DNA of 64,000 nt from Paracoccaceae bacterium (GTDB lineage Bacteria > Pseudomonadota > Alphaproteobacteria > Rhodobacterales > Rhodobacteraceae). Of this stretch, positions 44,290 through 54,883 are shown in pieces; the first letter of the stretch is position 1, and the number at the start of each line of letters is the position of its first letter. Under the pieces are notes generated by a model. That model worked only from the letters and a program-made list of their open reading frames with translations, made no database searches and was not told where the DNA came from. Made by a program: the position numbers and the translations under genes. The stretch is from the NCBI GenBank assembly GCA_002709405.1, contig PAQV01000005.1:69054-133053 (forward strand), in the 5' to 3' direction.

Positions 44290-44322
44290 CTCCCTCATGT
44301 GCAAGCAGCGCCGGTGTCGGGC

Positions 44323-45132
44323 TTATGTCCAGGTCGGGTGAAACTTGTCGCCCGGTGACAGGGTGAAGATTTCGACACCGTTGGCCGTTACGCCGACCGA
44401 GTGTTCGAACTGGGCGGACAGGGACTTGTCGCGGGTCACGGCTGTCCAGTCGTCGGCGAGCGTCTTGGTTTCGGGGCGGCCGAGGTTCACCATGGGTTCG
44501 ATGGTGAAGAACATGCCCTCTTCCAGGACGGCTCCGGTGCCGGGGCGGCCGTAGTGCAGCACGTTGGGCGGGGCGTGGAACACCCGGCCCAGGCCGTGGC
44601 CGCAGAAATCGCGCACGACGGACATGCGGTGGCCTTCGACGTAGGTCTGGATCGCGTGGCCGATGTCGCCGAAGGTGTTGCCCGGCCGGACCATCTCTAT
44701 GCCCTTGAACAGCGAATCGTGGGTGACCTGGATCAGCCGTTCCGCCTTGCGGGGCAGTTTGCCGGCCACGTACATGCGGCTGGTGTCTCCGTACCAGCCA
44801 TCGACGATCACCGTGACGTCGATGTTCAAGATGTCGCCGTCCTTCAGGGTTTTCGGGCCGGGGATCCCGTGGCAGACCACGTGGTTCACCGAGATACAGC
44901 TGGCGTGCTGGTAGCCCTTGTAGCCGATCGTGGCCGAGGTCGCGCCGGACTCTTCCACCAGCTCGGTGATCCGCTTGTCGATGGCCTCTGTCGACTGGCC
45001 GGGAAAGACCAGCGGGGCGATGTCGTCAAGGATGCGCGCGGCCAGCGCTCCGGCCGCGTGCATGCCCGCGAAATCGGCTGAATCGTAGATCCGGATGCCA
45101 TCTTTCGTCAGTCTGCCGCGCGTATTGTCCAA
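44323..45132 (-). CDS. map: Methionine aminopeptidase, type I
   Basis: A 269-residue metallopeptidase that removes the initiator Met. The metal ligands are visible: the Asp pair in LNIDVTVIVDGWYGDTSRMY, the His of FCGHGLGRVFHAPPNVLHYG, Glu in FFTIEPMVN and the last Glu in AQFEHSVGVT. HASCISVNHVVCHGIPG gives the substrate-binding His. The start at 45132 gives MDNTRGRLTKDGIRIYD. The 186 bp to sfsA behind it contain no gene or clear signal. Confidence 0.96.
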   Translation of the reverse strand: MDNTRGRLTKDGIRIYDSADFAGMHAAGALAARILDDIAPLVFPGQSTEAIDKRITELVEESGATSATIGYKGYQHASCISVNHVVCHGIPGPKTLKDGDILNIDVTVIVDGWYGDTSRMYVAGKLPRKAERLIQVTHDSLFKGIEMVRPGNTFGDIGHAIQTYVEGHRMSVVRDFCGHGLGRVFHAPPNVLHYGRPGTGAVLEEGMFFTIEPMVNLGRPETKTLADDWTAVTRDKSLSAQFEHSVGVTANGVEIFTLSPGDKFHPTWT

Positions 45133-45318
45133 AACGCTATCTCCTGTTCTTTCCGGGATATTATGATCTTGTGCGCCGCGATTCCAGAGGCAGCGGCATA
45201 TAAGTGACTCGCCCCAAGCGGTTGCGCCATCCCCACAGCCCTACCGCAAGGCCTTGCCTGACAACGCCCGGATGAGCGATGCGTGTATTCTTTTTACCAT
45301 ATTCGGATCACTTTCGCA

Positions 45319-46029
45319 TCAGGCCTTGCTGCAGTGCGGCAATTCGGGGCCCAACGCGACCCCCTCGGGCGAGATCGACGTGGCGTGAACCAGGATCTCG
45401 ACGCCGGCCGCTCTGGCCCGTTCCAGCGCATGGGCATAGGTCGGATCGATGTCGGCCGCCGGGGTGAAACAGGCCGCGTCGGTGCGCTGGACCAGGTACA
45501 GCATCACCGCCCGGTGACCCTGGGCCACCATCGCTTCCAGCTCGGCCAGGTGCTTGGTGCCCCGGGCGGTCACGCTGTCGGGGAACTCGGCCCGGCCGGG
45601 CTGGCGCGAGAGGGTCACGGATTTGACCTCGACATAGGCATCTTGCAGCCCCTCGCCCTGCAACAGGAAGTCGATGCGGCTGCTTTCGCCGTATTTGACC
45701 TCTGGCCTGACCCGGTCGTAGGCTGCCAGGTAGGGCACCGCGCGGGTCTCCAGCGCGGCTTTCAGCGCCCGGTTCGGCACCGAGGTATCGACCCCGGTGA
45801 AATGGCCGTTTTCATGGTCGACCAGCCGCCAGCCCCATTTCAGCTTCTTCTTCGGGTCGTCGTTGGGCTCCAGCCAGATCTTCGTGCCGGGCTCCGCCAG
45901 GCCCATCATCGAGCCGGGGTTCGCACAATGGGCGGTCACCTCGCGCCCGTCCTCCAGCGTGCAATCGGCCAGGAAGCGTTTGTAGCGCCGGATCAGGTGC
46001 GCCGGAACGAGGGGGGATGGAAAGCGCAT
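45319..46029 (-). CDS. sfsA: SfsA family nuclease/sugar fermentation stimulation protein
   Basis: A 236-residue protein. RYKRFLADCTLEDGREVTAHCANPGSM is the family opening (an OB-like nucleic-acid-binding region, shown here as RYKRFLADCTLEDG then AHCANPGSMMGL), and SSRIDFLLQ with YVEVKSVTL is a PD-(D/E)xK-type nuclease core. E. coli SfsA was first linked to maltose metabolism; the DNA/RNA nuclease role rests on fold. The start at 46029 fits the family; the frame remains open beyond it. It diverges from the molybdopterin-binding protein across 48 bp. Confidence 0.93.
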   Translation of the reverse strand: MRFPSPLVPAHLIRRYKRFLADCTLEDGREVTAHCANPGSMMGLAEPGTKIWLEPNDDPKKKLKWGWRLVDHENGHFTGVDTSVPNRALKAALETRAVPYLAAYDRVRPEVKYGESSRIDFLLQGEGLQDAYVEVKSVTLSRQPGRAEFPDSVTARGTKHLAELEAMVAQGHRAVMLYLVQRTDAACFTPAADIDPTYAHALERARAAGVEILVHATSISPEGVALGPELPHCSKA

Positions 46030-46077
46030 GACGCTGGGCCTATACCTCGGGCCAAAGCGCTGCAAGGAGCGAAGAAG

Positions 46078-46797
46078 ATGGCGAACCCAACGGCCGCGAT
46101 GCTGGTGATCGGCGATGAAATCCTGTCCGGGCGCACCCGCGATGCGAACATGTACCACCTGGCCGGAGAGCTGTCCCGCCACGGCATCGACCTGACCGAG
46201 GTGCGCATCGTCAGCGACAATGCCGAGGCGATCATCGGGGCGGTCAAGGCGCTGTCGGGGGCCTATACCCACGTCTTCACCTCGGGCGGCATCGGGCCGA
46301 CCCACGACGACATCACCGCCGATTGCATTGCCGCGGCCTTCGATGCGGCGATCGACGTGCGCGAGGATGCCCGGGCCCTGCTGGCCGCCCACTACGAAAG
46401 CCGCGGCGTGGAATTGAACGCGGCCCGCCTGCGCATGGCCCGCATCCCCGAAGGCGCGGCCCTGATCGACAACCCGGTGTCCGTGGCGCCCGGCTTCACC
46501 CTGGCCAACGTGCATGTCATGGCCGGCGTGCCCTCGGTCTTCGAGGCCATGGTGGCCAGCGTCCTGCCCAAGCTGACCGGGGGCGCGCCGCTGCTCAGCC
46601 AGACGCTCACCGTGCACCGGCCGGAAGGGGAAATCGCTGGGCCGCTGGCCGATCTCGCCCGGGATTTCCCGGACCTGTCGATCGGCTGCTACCCGTTCCA
46701 GAAGGACGGCGCCTTCGGGGCCAACATCGTCGTGCGCGGCCAGGACGGGGCACAGATCAACTCGGCCATGACCCGGCTGGCCCGGGATCTCGCCTGA
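46078..46797 (+). CDS. CinA/MoaB-type molybdopterin-binding domain protein
   Basis: A 239-residue protein of the competence/damage-inducible CinA N-terminal type. AMLVIGDEILSGRTRDANM, THVFTSGGIGPTHDDITADC and VHVMAGVPSVFEAM are the MoCF-biosynthesis fold blocks. There is no C-terminal NMN-deamidase domain, so this is the short form, sometimes annotated as a nucleotide pyrophosphatase or FAD-synthetase-like domain. AAGGAG lies upstream. Its TGA overlaps the next ATG (TGATG), starting a four-gene overlapping chain to 48975. Confidence 0.9.
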   Translation: MANPTAAMLVIGDEILSGRTRDANMYHLAGELSRHGIDLTEVRIVSDNAEAIIGAVKALSGAYTHVFTSGGIGPTHDDITADCIAAAFDAAIDVREDARALLAAHYESRGVELNAARLRMARIPEGAALIDNPVSVAPGFTLANVHVMAGVPSVFEAMVASVLPKLTGGAPLLSQTLTVHRPEGEIAGPLADLARDFPDLSIGCYPFQKDGAFGANIVVRGQDGAQINSAMTRLARDLA

Positions 46798-47540
46798 TGA
46801 CGCCGGACCGGGTCATTGCCGCCATCGACGGCACCTGGCCCCCGGCCCGGATGATCGGCTCTGGTCCCTGGACCCTGCGCGAAGGGCAGGGCGGCGGCCA
46901 GCGGGTGTCGGCCACGACCCTCAGCCGACCGGCCACGCCCGCCGAGCTGGCCCGCGAAATCCCCCAGGCCGAGGCCGCCATGCTGGCCCTTGGCCAGACC
47001 CAGCTGTTCATGATCCGGCCCCAGGACGACATGCTGGACGCCGAACTGGCCACCCGGGGCTATGCCCTGCACGACCCCGTCCGCGCCTGGGCCTGCGCGC
47101 CCGACACCTTGTGCGACCTGCCCATCCCCCGGGTCACCGCCTTTGCCATCTGGGAACCGCTGGCCATCATGCGCGAGATCTGGGAGGCCGGGGGCATCGA
47201 CGCCGGCCGCCAGGCTGTCATGGCCCGGGCCCATGGCCCCAAGACCGGCCTGCTGGGCCGCTGGAAAGACAAGCCCGCCGCCGCCGCCTTTGTCGCCATT
47301 CATGAGGGCGTGGCCATGCTGCACGCGCTCGAGGTTCTGCCCCACCAGCGCCGCCAGGGCGTGGCCGGCTGGATGATGCGCGCCGCCGCCGTCTGGGCCC
47401 GCGAAAACGGGGCCGACACGCTTGCCGTCCTCTGCACCCGGGCCAATGCCCCGGCCAATGCGCTTTACGCCGCGTTGGCCATGACGCCGGTCACCGACTA
47501 CCATTACCGGCGCAAGGGTGAGGAGGCCCCAACCACATGA
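46797..47540 (+). CDS. GNAT-family N-acetyltransferase
   Basis: A 247-residue acetyltransferase. The acetyl-CoA site is ALEVLPHQRRQGVAGWMMRA near residue 185, followed by LAVLCTRANAPANALYAALA and a terminal VTDYHYRRKG, which resembles rimI- or MbtK-like families without specific assignment. The N-terminal ~110 residues are less conserved. Substrate unknown. It overlaps its neighbours at both ends, by 1 bp upstream and 4 bp downstream. Confidence 0.88.
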   Translation: MTPDRVIAAIDGTWPPARMIGSGPWTLREGQGGGQRVSATTLSRPATPAELAREIPQAEAAMLALGQTQLFMIRPQDDMLDAELATRGYALHDPVRAWACAPDTLCDLPIPRVTAFAIWEPLAIMREIWEAGGIDAGRQAVMARAHGPKTGLLGRWKDKPAAAAFVAIHEGVAMLHALEVLPHQRRQGVAGWMMRAAAVWARENGADTLAVLCTRANAPANALYAALAMTPVTDYHYRRKGEEAPTT

Positions 47541-48106
47541 CAGACACCACGATTACCGCGCTCGACCTGCCCATAGTCGACCCGCTGCCCGAACCGACGC
47601 AGCGCTATTTCGACATCTGCCAGGACAAGCTGGGCATGGTGCCCAACGTGCTGCAGGCCCATGCCTTCGACATCGACAAGCTGAACACCTTCACCGCGCT
47701 GTATAACGACCTGATGCTGGCCGACAGCGGCCTGACCAAGCTGGAACGCGAGATGATCGCCGTCGTCGTGTCGTCGATCAACCGCTGCTGGTATTGCCAG
47801 GTCGCCCACGGGGCCGCCGTGCGCGCATTGTCGGGCGATCCGAAGCTGGGCGAATACATGGTCATGAACTACCGCATGGCCCCGCTTGATCCGCGCCAGA
47901 GGGCGATGCTGGACTTTGCCGCCAAGGTCACCACGGCCAGCGCCACGATCGAGGAAGACGACCGCCAGGCCCTGCGCGACCAAGGCTTTACCGACCGCGA
48001 CATCTGGGACATCGCCAATGTCGCCGCCTTCTTCAACATGACCAACCGGGTTGCCTCGGCCACGGCCATGCAGCCCAACGACGATTACCACGCACAGGCC
48101 CGATGA
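47537..48106 (+). CDS. Peroxidase-related AhpD-fold protein
   Basis: A 189-residue carboxymuconolactone-decarboxylase/AhpD-fold protein of the 'uncharacterised peroxidase-related' group. The CxxC active site with its His is INRCWYCQVAHGAAVRAL near residue 82, and LTKLEREMIAVVVSS precedes it. It probably reduces peroxides by its cysteine pair, with an unknown donor. Coupled by 4-bp overlaps to both neighbours. Confidence 0.9.
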   Translation: MTDTTITALDLPIVDPLPEPTQRYFDICQDKLGMVPNVLQAHAFDIDKLNTFTALYNDLMLADSGLTKLEREMIAVVVSSINRCWYCQVAHGAAVRALSGDPKLGEYMVMNYRMAPLDPRQRAMLDFAAKVTTASATIEEDDRQALRDQGFTDRDIWDIANVAAFFNMTNRVASATAMQPNDDYHAQAR

Positions 48107-48975
48107 TCCGCACCGGTGCCGCCCTGATCCTCGCGCTTTGCCTGGCAGGCGCGGCACCGGCCCGGGCCTTCGAACCCGACCTGCCCGAGGCCGCCCGTGG
48201 CGTGTCCGAACGGGTGTCCGACGTGGTCTACGCGCTGCCCGCCGGGCCCTGGACCGAAAACGGCATGGATACGTTGCGCGTGACCGGCCACGTCACCCGC
48301 CGCACCTGGCGGATCGAGGAAAGCCTGACCACCCAGCAGACCATCCAGCCCCTGACCGAACAGGTTCGCGCGGCGGGCTATTCCCCGGTCTTCGCCTGCC
48401 AGGACAAGGTCTGCGGGGGCTTCGACTTTCGCTTTGCCATCGACGTCGTGCCCGCGCCCGACATGTTCGTCGATCTCGCCGATTTCCGCTTTGTCTCGGC
48501 CCTGAACGGGGACGGGGACGCGCTGGCCCTGCTGGTCAGCCGGGGGCGGAACTCGATCTGGGTGCAGGTCACCGAGGTCAAGCGCGCCGCCCCCACGGCC
48601 CCGGCCGAAATGGCCCGGGCCTTGGTCGAAACCGGGCGGCTGGTGATCGAGGACATCGACTTTGGCGCGGGGGCGACGCTGGATCCCGACCCGATCCCCG
48701 CGCTTGACGTGCTGGCTGCCCTGATGACCCAGCGCCCCGACCTGCGCCTGGCCATCGTCGCCCATTCCGACCGGCCCGCCGATGGCGACCAGACCCGGGC
48801 CGAAGGCCTGGCCGAGGCCCGGTCCGTGCGCGCCCGCCTGATCGCCGATCACGGGCTGGACCCGACCCGGATCGAGGCGCTTTGGGTCGGCCCCTTCGCC
48901 CCGCGCGCCACGCCGCTGGATGACACCGGCCGGTCGGTCAACCGGCGGATCGAGGCGGTCCTGCTGCCGCAATAG
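48103..48975 (+). CDS. OmpA-family periplasmic/outer-membrane protein
   Basis: A 290-residue exported protein. The signal peptide is MIRTGAALILALCLAGAAPARA. The middle carries AGYSPVFACQDKVCGGFDFRF, with two cysteines likely disulfide-bonded. The C-terminal ~110 residues are an OmpA peptidoglycan-binding domain: DLRLAIVAHSDRPADGDQ, RARLIADHGLDPTRI and SVNRRIEAVL (NRR motif). No lipobox. It links envelope to peptidoglycan in principle. It ends the overlapping four-gene chain. Confidence 0.9.
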   Translation: MIRTGAALILALCLAGAAPARAFEPDLPEAARGVSERVSDVVYALPAGPWTENGMDTLRVTGHVTRRTWRIEESLTTQQTIQPLTEQVRAAGYSPVFACQDKVCGGFDFRFAIDVVPAPDMFVDLADFRFVSALNGDGDALALLVSRGRNSIWVQVTEVKRAAPTAPAEMARALVETGRLVIEDIDFGAGATLDPDPIPALDVLAALMTQRPDLRLAIVAHSDRPADGDQTRAEGLAEARSVRARLIADHGLDPTRIEALWVGPFAPRATPLDDTGRSVNRRIEAVLLPQ

Positions 48976-49028
48976 GGTTTTCGCAAAGGGCGATCACGGG
49001 GTAATCCGGGAAGCGATCGGGGAAGCGA

Positions 49029-49829
49029 TCAGTCAAGAATCGACCGCTCTTCCTGTTCCCGCCACCATTTCTTGCGGTCGCGGTCGGGATATTGCAGGCG
49101 CTCGTTCATGAACTGGCCCTGGTGGCAGACGGTCCGGTAGCTTTTCGCGATGAACTTGCCATCCGCCAGGGCCGGCAGCATCGCCGTGGGCCCGGTCATC
49201 AGGTAGACGTTCTTTTCCGTGCCGGCGGCGATATTGGCCCGGATCTCGGCCTCGATTGCCGTCATGTAGCGGTTGCCCGGCGCGCAGGCCAAAAAGTAGT
49301 TGGTGATCTCGCCGTCGCGCATGCGCAGGAACAGTTCATCCTCGTCCGCCCGGATCGACGAGGACGGAGGCCAGACGAAATTGGCATCCGCATCCAGGTA
49401 GACCCCGCCGTTCTTCATCAGCATCAGCACGCGCCAGTAATCGGCCTTGGCCGCCCCGATCTTCAGCCGGTTGTAGGTGTCGGCGATCTCGCCCGGGAAC
49501 TCGGCATTGACCCAGTCGCGCGCGGCGTCGTCGTCCATGTAGTGAAAGTCGTGGTCCCAGGCCATCAGCCGGTTGAACTGCCAGGTCAGGTAGACGGCCA
49601 GGCCCACGCGCCGGCCGTAGTTGGTCTGGTAGACCTGGCGCGGCACCCGGCGCGGGCCGGTCCGGCGCACCAGGGCGGGGGCAAAGGCGGGAATGGTGAA
49701 GCGGGCCTTGGGGAACAGCCGCAGGTGCACCATGCAGACCAGTTTCACCAGCGCTCCGAGAAGCTTCACCAAGCGGCTGACTAAGAATCTCACCTGCGGG
49801 CCTTCCTGCTGTGGCGCGGCCCGTGACAA
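49029..49829 (-). CDS. GT32-type glycosyltransferase (DXD sugar-binding family)
   Basis: A 266-residue enzyme. VPRQVYQTNYGRRVGLAVYL is followed by the Gly_transf_sug core: IGAAKADYWRVLMLMKNGGVYLDADANF, given here as AAKADYWRVLMLMKNGG and YLDADANF with the DXD metal-nucleotide motif. NYFLACAPGNRYMTAI and the late VCHQGQFMNERLQYPDR are typical. The N-terminal hydrophobic patch (VKLLGALVKLVCMVHLRLF) could anchor it to the membrane. The acceptor is unknown; a capsule or exopolysaccharide sugar is likely. A palindromic operator lies upstream. Confidence 0.85.
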   Translation of the reverse strand: MSRAAPQQEGPQVRFLVSRLVKLLGALVKLVCMVHLRLFPKARFTIPAFAPALVRRTGPRRVPRQVYQTNYGRRVGLAVYLTWQFNRLMAWDHDFHYMDDDAARDWVNAEFPGEIADTYNRLKIGAAKADYWRVLMLMKNGGVYLDADANFVWPPSSSIRADEDELFLRMRDGEITNYFLACAPGNRYMTAIEAEIRANIAAGTEKNVYLMTGPTAMLPALADGKFIAKSYRTVCHQGQFMNERLQYPDRDRKKWWREQEERSILD

Positions 49830-49927
49830 GGCCCCTCATTCCCCGTGAATTAGGCCCGGACCGGATGCAACGCAAGCCATGGGGCGCGGCGCAGGGCCCG
49901 CAAAGGCCGCGATATCCGCCCGAACCC

Positions 49928-49950
49928 GTTTTGTACAATACGTACAAAAC
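49928..49950. promoter_or_regulatory. Palindromic operator-like site upstream of the glycosyltransferase
   Basis: GTTTTGTAC and GTACAAAAC (9 bp, perfect) surround AATAC, 99 bp before the transferase start. A third half-site GTACAAAACG recurs at 49976-49985, exactly 34 bp after its counterpart. This looks like a regulator site. Confidence 0.6.
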
Positions 49951-49987
49951 GTCCCCCTGGCCGCCGTTGCGCGATGTACAAAACGGC

Positions 49988-50016
49988 AAAAAAGCCCCGC
50001 CGGCAAGCGGCGGGGC
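49988..50016 (-). terminator. Intrinsic terminator of the LysR gene
   Basis: On the minus strand GCCCCGCC and GGCGGGGC pair around seven bases, followed by six T residues. It lies 37 bp beyond the lysR stop. Confidence 0.92.
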
Positions 50017-50052
50017 CAGTCAGGTTGCTTGGGGCGCAAGCAACGGGCAAAC

Positions 50053-50958
50053 CTACCAGTCCGTGGGGCCTTTCTCGGCGAAGACATGGACCAGGAAATC
50101 GATGAAGGCGCGGACCTTGGGCTGGGTGAACCGGCCCGGCGGATAGACCGCGTAGATGCCCTGCGTCTCGATCGGCAAGGCGGGCAGGGCGTCCTCGACC
50201 AGCCCCTGTTTCATCGCATCGGCATAAAGGTAGCTGGGCAGATACGCGATCCCCAGCCCGGAAATTGCCGCATTCAGAAGGGATTGGCCATCATTGACCG
50301 ACAGCCAGCCGGCGGTGCGCACCTGGCGTTTCTCGCCCGACGGCGCGGTCAGCTTCCACACGTTGCCCGAGGATTGGTTCGAGTAATGCAGCAGCTTGTG
50401 TTCGTTCAGCTCGTCGATCTTCATCGGCCGGCCGTGTTTCTGGAAATAGGACGGCGAGGCAATCATGCGTTTCGTCGTCTCGGTCAACTTGCGGGCCCGT
50501 AGCGAGCTGTCTTCCAGCTCGCCGATGCGGATCGCCATGTCGAAGCCTTCCGAAATCAGCTCGACGTAGCGGTTATTCAGCACCATGTTGACGGTTATGT
50601 CAGGGAAATCATTGAGAAATTCGCTGAGGACAGGCGACAGGTGATTGACCCCGAAATCGGTCGCCACCGAAATCCGCAACAGCCCCGAGGGCGCCGATTG
50701 CATCGAGGTGACCAGCGCATCGGCCTCGCCCGCATCATTGAGAACCCGGCGCGCCCGGTCGTAATAGGCCAGGCCGATCTCGGTCGGGCTGACCCTTCGG
50801 GTGGTCCTGTTCAGCAGTCTTGCGCCAAGCCGCGCTTCCAGCGACGAGACATGTTTCGACACGGCGGATTTCGAGATCCCCATCTTCTTGGCCGCATCCG
50901 TGAATCCGCCCTGGTCCACGACGGTGGCAAAGGCTTCCATTTCGGTCAGTCGGTCCAT
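50053..50958 (-). CDS. LysR-family transcriptional regulator
   Basis: A 301-residue LTTR. The winged-helix domain is MEAFATVVDQGGFTDAAKKM with ISKSAVSKHVSSLEARLGARLLNRTTR; the effector domain follows from about residue 90 (GLLRISVATDFGVNHLSPVL). It resembles the CrgA/YhjC-like group, whose members respond to small aromatic or aldehyde ligands. No obvious divergent target: the next gene on the other side is on the same strand. Confidence 0.94.
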   Translation of the reverse strand: MDRLTEMEAFATVVDQGGFTDAAKKMGISKSAVSKHVSSLEARLGARLLNRTTRRVSPTEIGLAYYDRARRVLNDAGEADALVTSMQSAPSGLLRISVATDFGVNHLSPVLSEFLNDFPDITVNMVLNNRYVELISEGFDMAIRIGELEDSSLRARKLTETTKRMIASPSYFQKHGRPMKIDELNEHKLLHYSNQSSGNVWKLTAPSGEKRQVRTAGWLSVNDGQSLLNAAISGLGIAYLPSYLYADAMKQGLVEDALPALPIETQGIYAVYPPGRFTQPKVRAFIDFLVHVFAEKGPTDW

Positions 50959-51132
50959 CCCTCGATCCTCGGTCTTCAGAGCGTCACACCAGAGGGTATG
51001 CGCGTGAAAAGGGGCGAGATCCGGGCAGGCTTGGGATAATATCGCGGTATTGCCGGGATCGTCCTGTGGCAGGAAACGTGATGGCGGCCGTCTGGCGGGC
51101 CCGACCCTGCCACGGAATTGACACCGATCGGA

Positions 51133-51834
51133 TCAGGTCGCGCCTTGGGGCACGTCCCGGCCAAACAGGGCCTCGAACCGCCGGCGGCCCTCCGGCGACA
51201 GGACCAGGGCGCGGCTGTCCGGCACCCTGTGCATCCAGGCCCGGTTCTCGAAATGGCGCAGCATCGCCCGGCCCAGACGGCCGGCCAGGTGTGACTGGCG
51301 CATCGACCAGTCCAGGCACTCCCGGCACATTGGCGCGCGGCTCTTGGGCAGCATATTGAGGTCGAGCCTCAGTTCACCCACAAAATCCAGTCCCGCCTGG
51401 GACAGGTCCAGCGTGTCCGGGGTGATCACGAAGAACCCCCGCGCCCGCATGGACCGGAACATCTGCACACCCCGCGCCCCGGCCAGGTGGTTGTAACAGA
51501 CCCGCGCCTCGCGCAGTGCAGGGTCGCGCGGCCCGGTCCGGCTGCGAGTCTCCCCCTGTCCCGCGGCCAGCCCCATCAAGGCTTCCAGGGTCCGGGCCAC
51601 GTCGTCACTGGCCAGCGTGAAATAGCGGTGACGGCCCTGCGCCCGATGGGCGATCAACCCGCCGGTTTCCAGCTTCTTCAGATGCGACGAGGCGGTCTGG
51701 GGCGTCCCCCCCGCCTCGCTCGCCAGTTCCGTCGCTGTCAGGGCCTTGCCGGTCATCAGCGCGCTCAGCATATTGCCCCGCGCCGGATCACCGATCAGCG
51801 CGGCCAGCCGGGAGATGTCGGGGCCATCCTTCAT
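51133..51834 (-). CDS. ArsR-family regulator with a long C-terminal domain
   Basis: A 233-residue protein. The N-terminal ~85 residues form an ArsR winged helix (AALIGDPARGNMLSALMTG, TATELASEAGGTPQTASSHL, AHRAQGRHRYFTLAS). The rest (RVCYNHLAGARGVQMFRSMR, MCRECLDWSMRQSHLAGRLG, VLSPEGRRRFEALFG) is a DUF-type extension with cysteines and histidines that may bind a ligand or metal. The ATG at 51834 gives the better length; a GTG at 51870 is also in frame. It diverges from two small stress-type proteins. Confidence 0.88.
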   Translation of the reverse strand: MKDGPDISRLAALIGDPARGNMLSALMTGKALTATELASEAGGTPQTASSHLKKLETGGLIAHRAQGRHRYFTLASDDVARTLEALMGLAAGQGETRSRTGPRDPALREARVCYNHLAGARGVQMFRSMRARGFFVITPDTLDLSQAGLDFVGELRLDLNMLPKSRAPMCRECLDWSMRQSHLAGRLGRAMLRHFENRAWMHRVPDSRALVLSPEGRRRFEALFGRDVPQGAT

Positions 51835-51912
51835 GCTTCGACCGTAATCGAAGCGTCCTGTCGCGTCCACGGGCTAGTCATGTCCCCAGGCAAACCGACG
51901 AAAGGCCCGACC

Positions 51913-52236
51913 ATGCTGACCTGCATCATCCGCTACCGCATCGACCCGACCAAACACGCCCAGTTCCGCCAATACGCCCGCACCTGGGGCCAATGCATCC
52001 CCCGCAACGGCGCCGAGCTGATCGGCTACTACGCCCCGCACGAAGGTTCCTCGACCCTGGCCTACGGCATCTACAACATCGACAGCCTGGCCGCCTACGA
52101 GGCCTACCGCGCGCGCCTGGCATCCGATCCCCTGGGCCAGGAAAATTATGCCTTCGCCCAGACGGAACGGTTTATCCTGTCCGAAGACCGGACCTGGGTG
52201 ACATGCGCCTCGGCCGCAACGGAGGACAGCCAATGA
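51913..52236 (+). CDS. NIPSNAP family protein
   Basis: A 107-residue dimeric alpha+beta barrel protein (NIPSNAP type): MLTCIIRYRIDPTKHAQFRQ, ELIGYYAPHEGSSTLAYGIY and LAAYEAYRARLASDPLGQEN. The function is not established. It is coupled by a 4-bp overlap to the ABM-domain protein downstream and lies 78 bp from the divergent ArsR gene, its probable regulator. Confidence 0.9.
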   Translation: MLTCIIRYRIDPTKHAQFRQYARTWGQCIPRNGAELIGYYAPHEGSSTLAYGIYNIDSLAAYEAYRARLASDPLGQENYAFAQTERFILSEDRTWVTCASAATEDSQ

Positions 52237-52580
52237 TCGCCATCATCTTCGAAGTCATCCCGGCCGAGGGCCGCAAGGAGCAATACCTGGACATCGCCGC
52301 CGAAATGCGCCCGCTGGTCCACGAAATCGACGGCTTCCTGTCGGTCGAACGGTTCCAGAGCCTCACCAACCCGGAAAAGCTGCTCTCGCTGTCCTTCTTC
52401 CGGGACGAGGCAGCGGTCGACCAATGGCGCCAACTCACCGCGCATCGCCGGGCCCAGTCCAAGGGGCGGGCGGGGCTTTTTGCCGACTACCACCTGCGCG
52501 TCGCCCATGTGCTGCGCGATTACGGCATGACCGATCGCACCCAGGCTCCCTCCGACAGCCTGGAAACGCACGGCTCTTGA
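52233..52580 (+). CDS. Antibiotic biosynthesis monooxygenase (ABM) domain protein
   Basis: A 115-residue ABM/ferredoxin-like-fold protein, MIAIIFEVIPAEGRKEQYLD, PLVHEIDGFLSVERFQSL and WRQLTAHRRAQSKGRAG. Such proteins include small quinone or haem monooxygenases and stress-response enzymes; the substrate is unknown. It overlaps the NIPSNAP gene (ATGA). The two share a fold type, suggesting a heteromeric or paralogous pair. Confidence 0.9.
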   Translation: MIAIIFEVIPAEGRKEQYLDIAAEMRPLVHEIDGFLSVERFQSLTNPEKLLSLSFFRDEAAVDQWRQLTAHRRAQSKGRAGLFADYHLRVAHVLRDYGMTDRTQAPSDSLETHGS

Positions 52581-52587
52581 ACCGATG

Positions 52588-52614
52588 CTGCTTCTTTCTC
52601 TTTTTCAAATACCC
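52588..52614 (-). repeat. Two-block 3' element, copy 3 (minus orientation)
   Basis: On the minus strand: GGGTATTT, GAAA, AAGAGAAAGAAGCAG. It begins 8 bp after the ABM-protein stop and is inverted relative to copy 4 at 52691. Confidence 0.88.
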
Positions 52615-52622
52615 CGGGGGGA

Positions 52623-52654
52623 GTCCTCCAACGGAGGACGGGGGCAGCGCCCCC
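52623..52654. terminator. Two hairpins between inverted element copies
   Basis: GTCCTCC/GGAGGAC around AAC (52623-52639) and GGGGGC/GCCCCC around AGC (52640-52654) lie back to back between copies 3 and 4. No T-run follows, so termination is only a guess. Confidence 0.55.
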
Positions 52655-52690
52655 ATATGACCGGTTCAAGCCATGGCAGATCGGCGGCCG

Positions 52691-52716
52691 GGGTATTTGT
52701 GAAGAGAAAGAAGCAG
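52691..52716 (+). repeat. Two-block 3' element, copy 4 (plus orientation)
   Basis: GGGTATTT, GTG, AAGAGAAAGAAGCAG, 5 bp beyond the fadH stop. With copy 3 it forms an inverted repeat with ~76 bp between the copies. Confidence 0.88.
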
Positions 52717-52720
52717 CAGG

Positions 52721-54820
<2,100 letters not shown>

Positions 54821-54883
54821 TCAATGGGTTGCCGTGCGGCGTGGGCGGGGTAAAGGAGGGGGGACCATCCAGGAGAGGCTGCC

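Noticed and set aside
48976-49028. GGGAAGCGATC direct repeat after the OmpA-family gene
   Set aside because: Only two short copies in a 53-bp convergent gap; too small to call an element.
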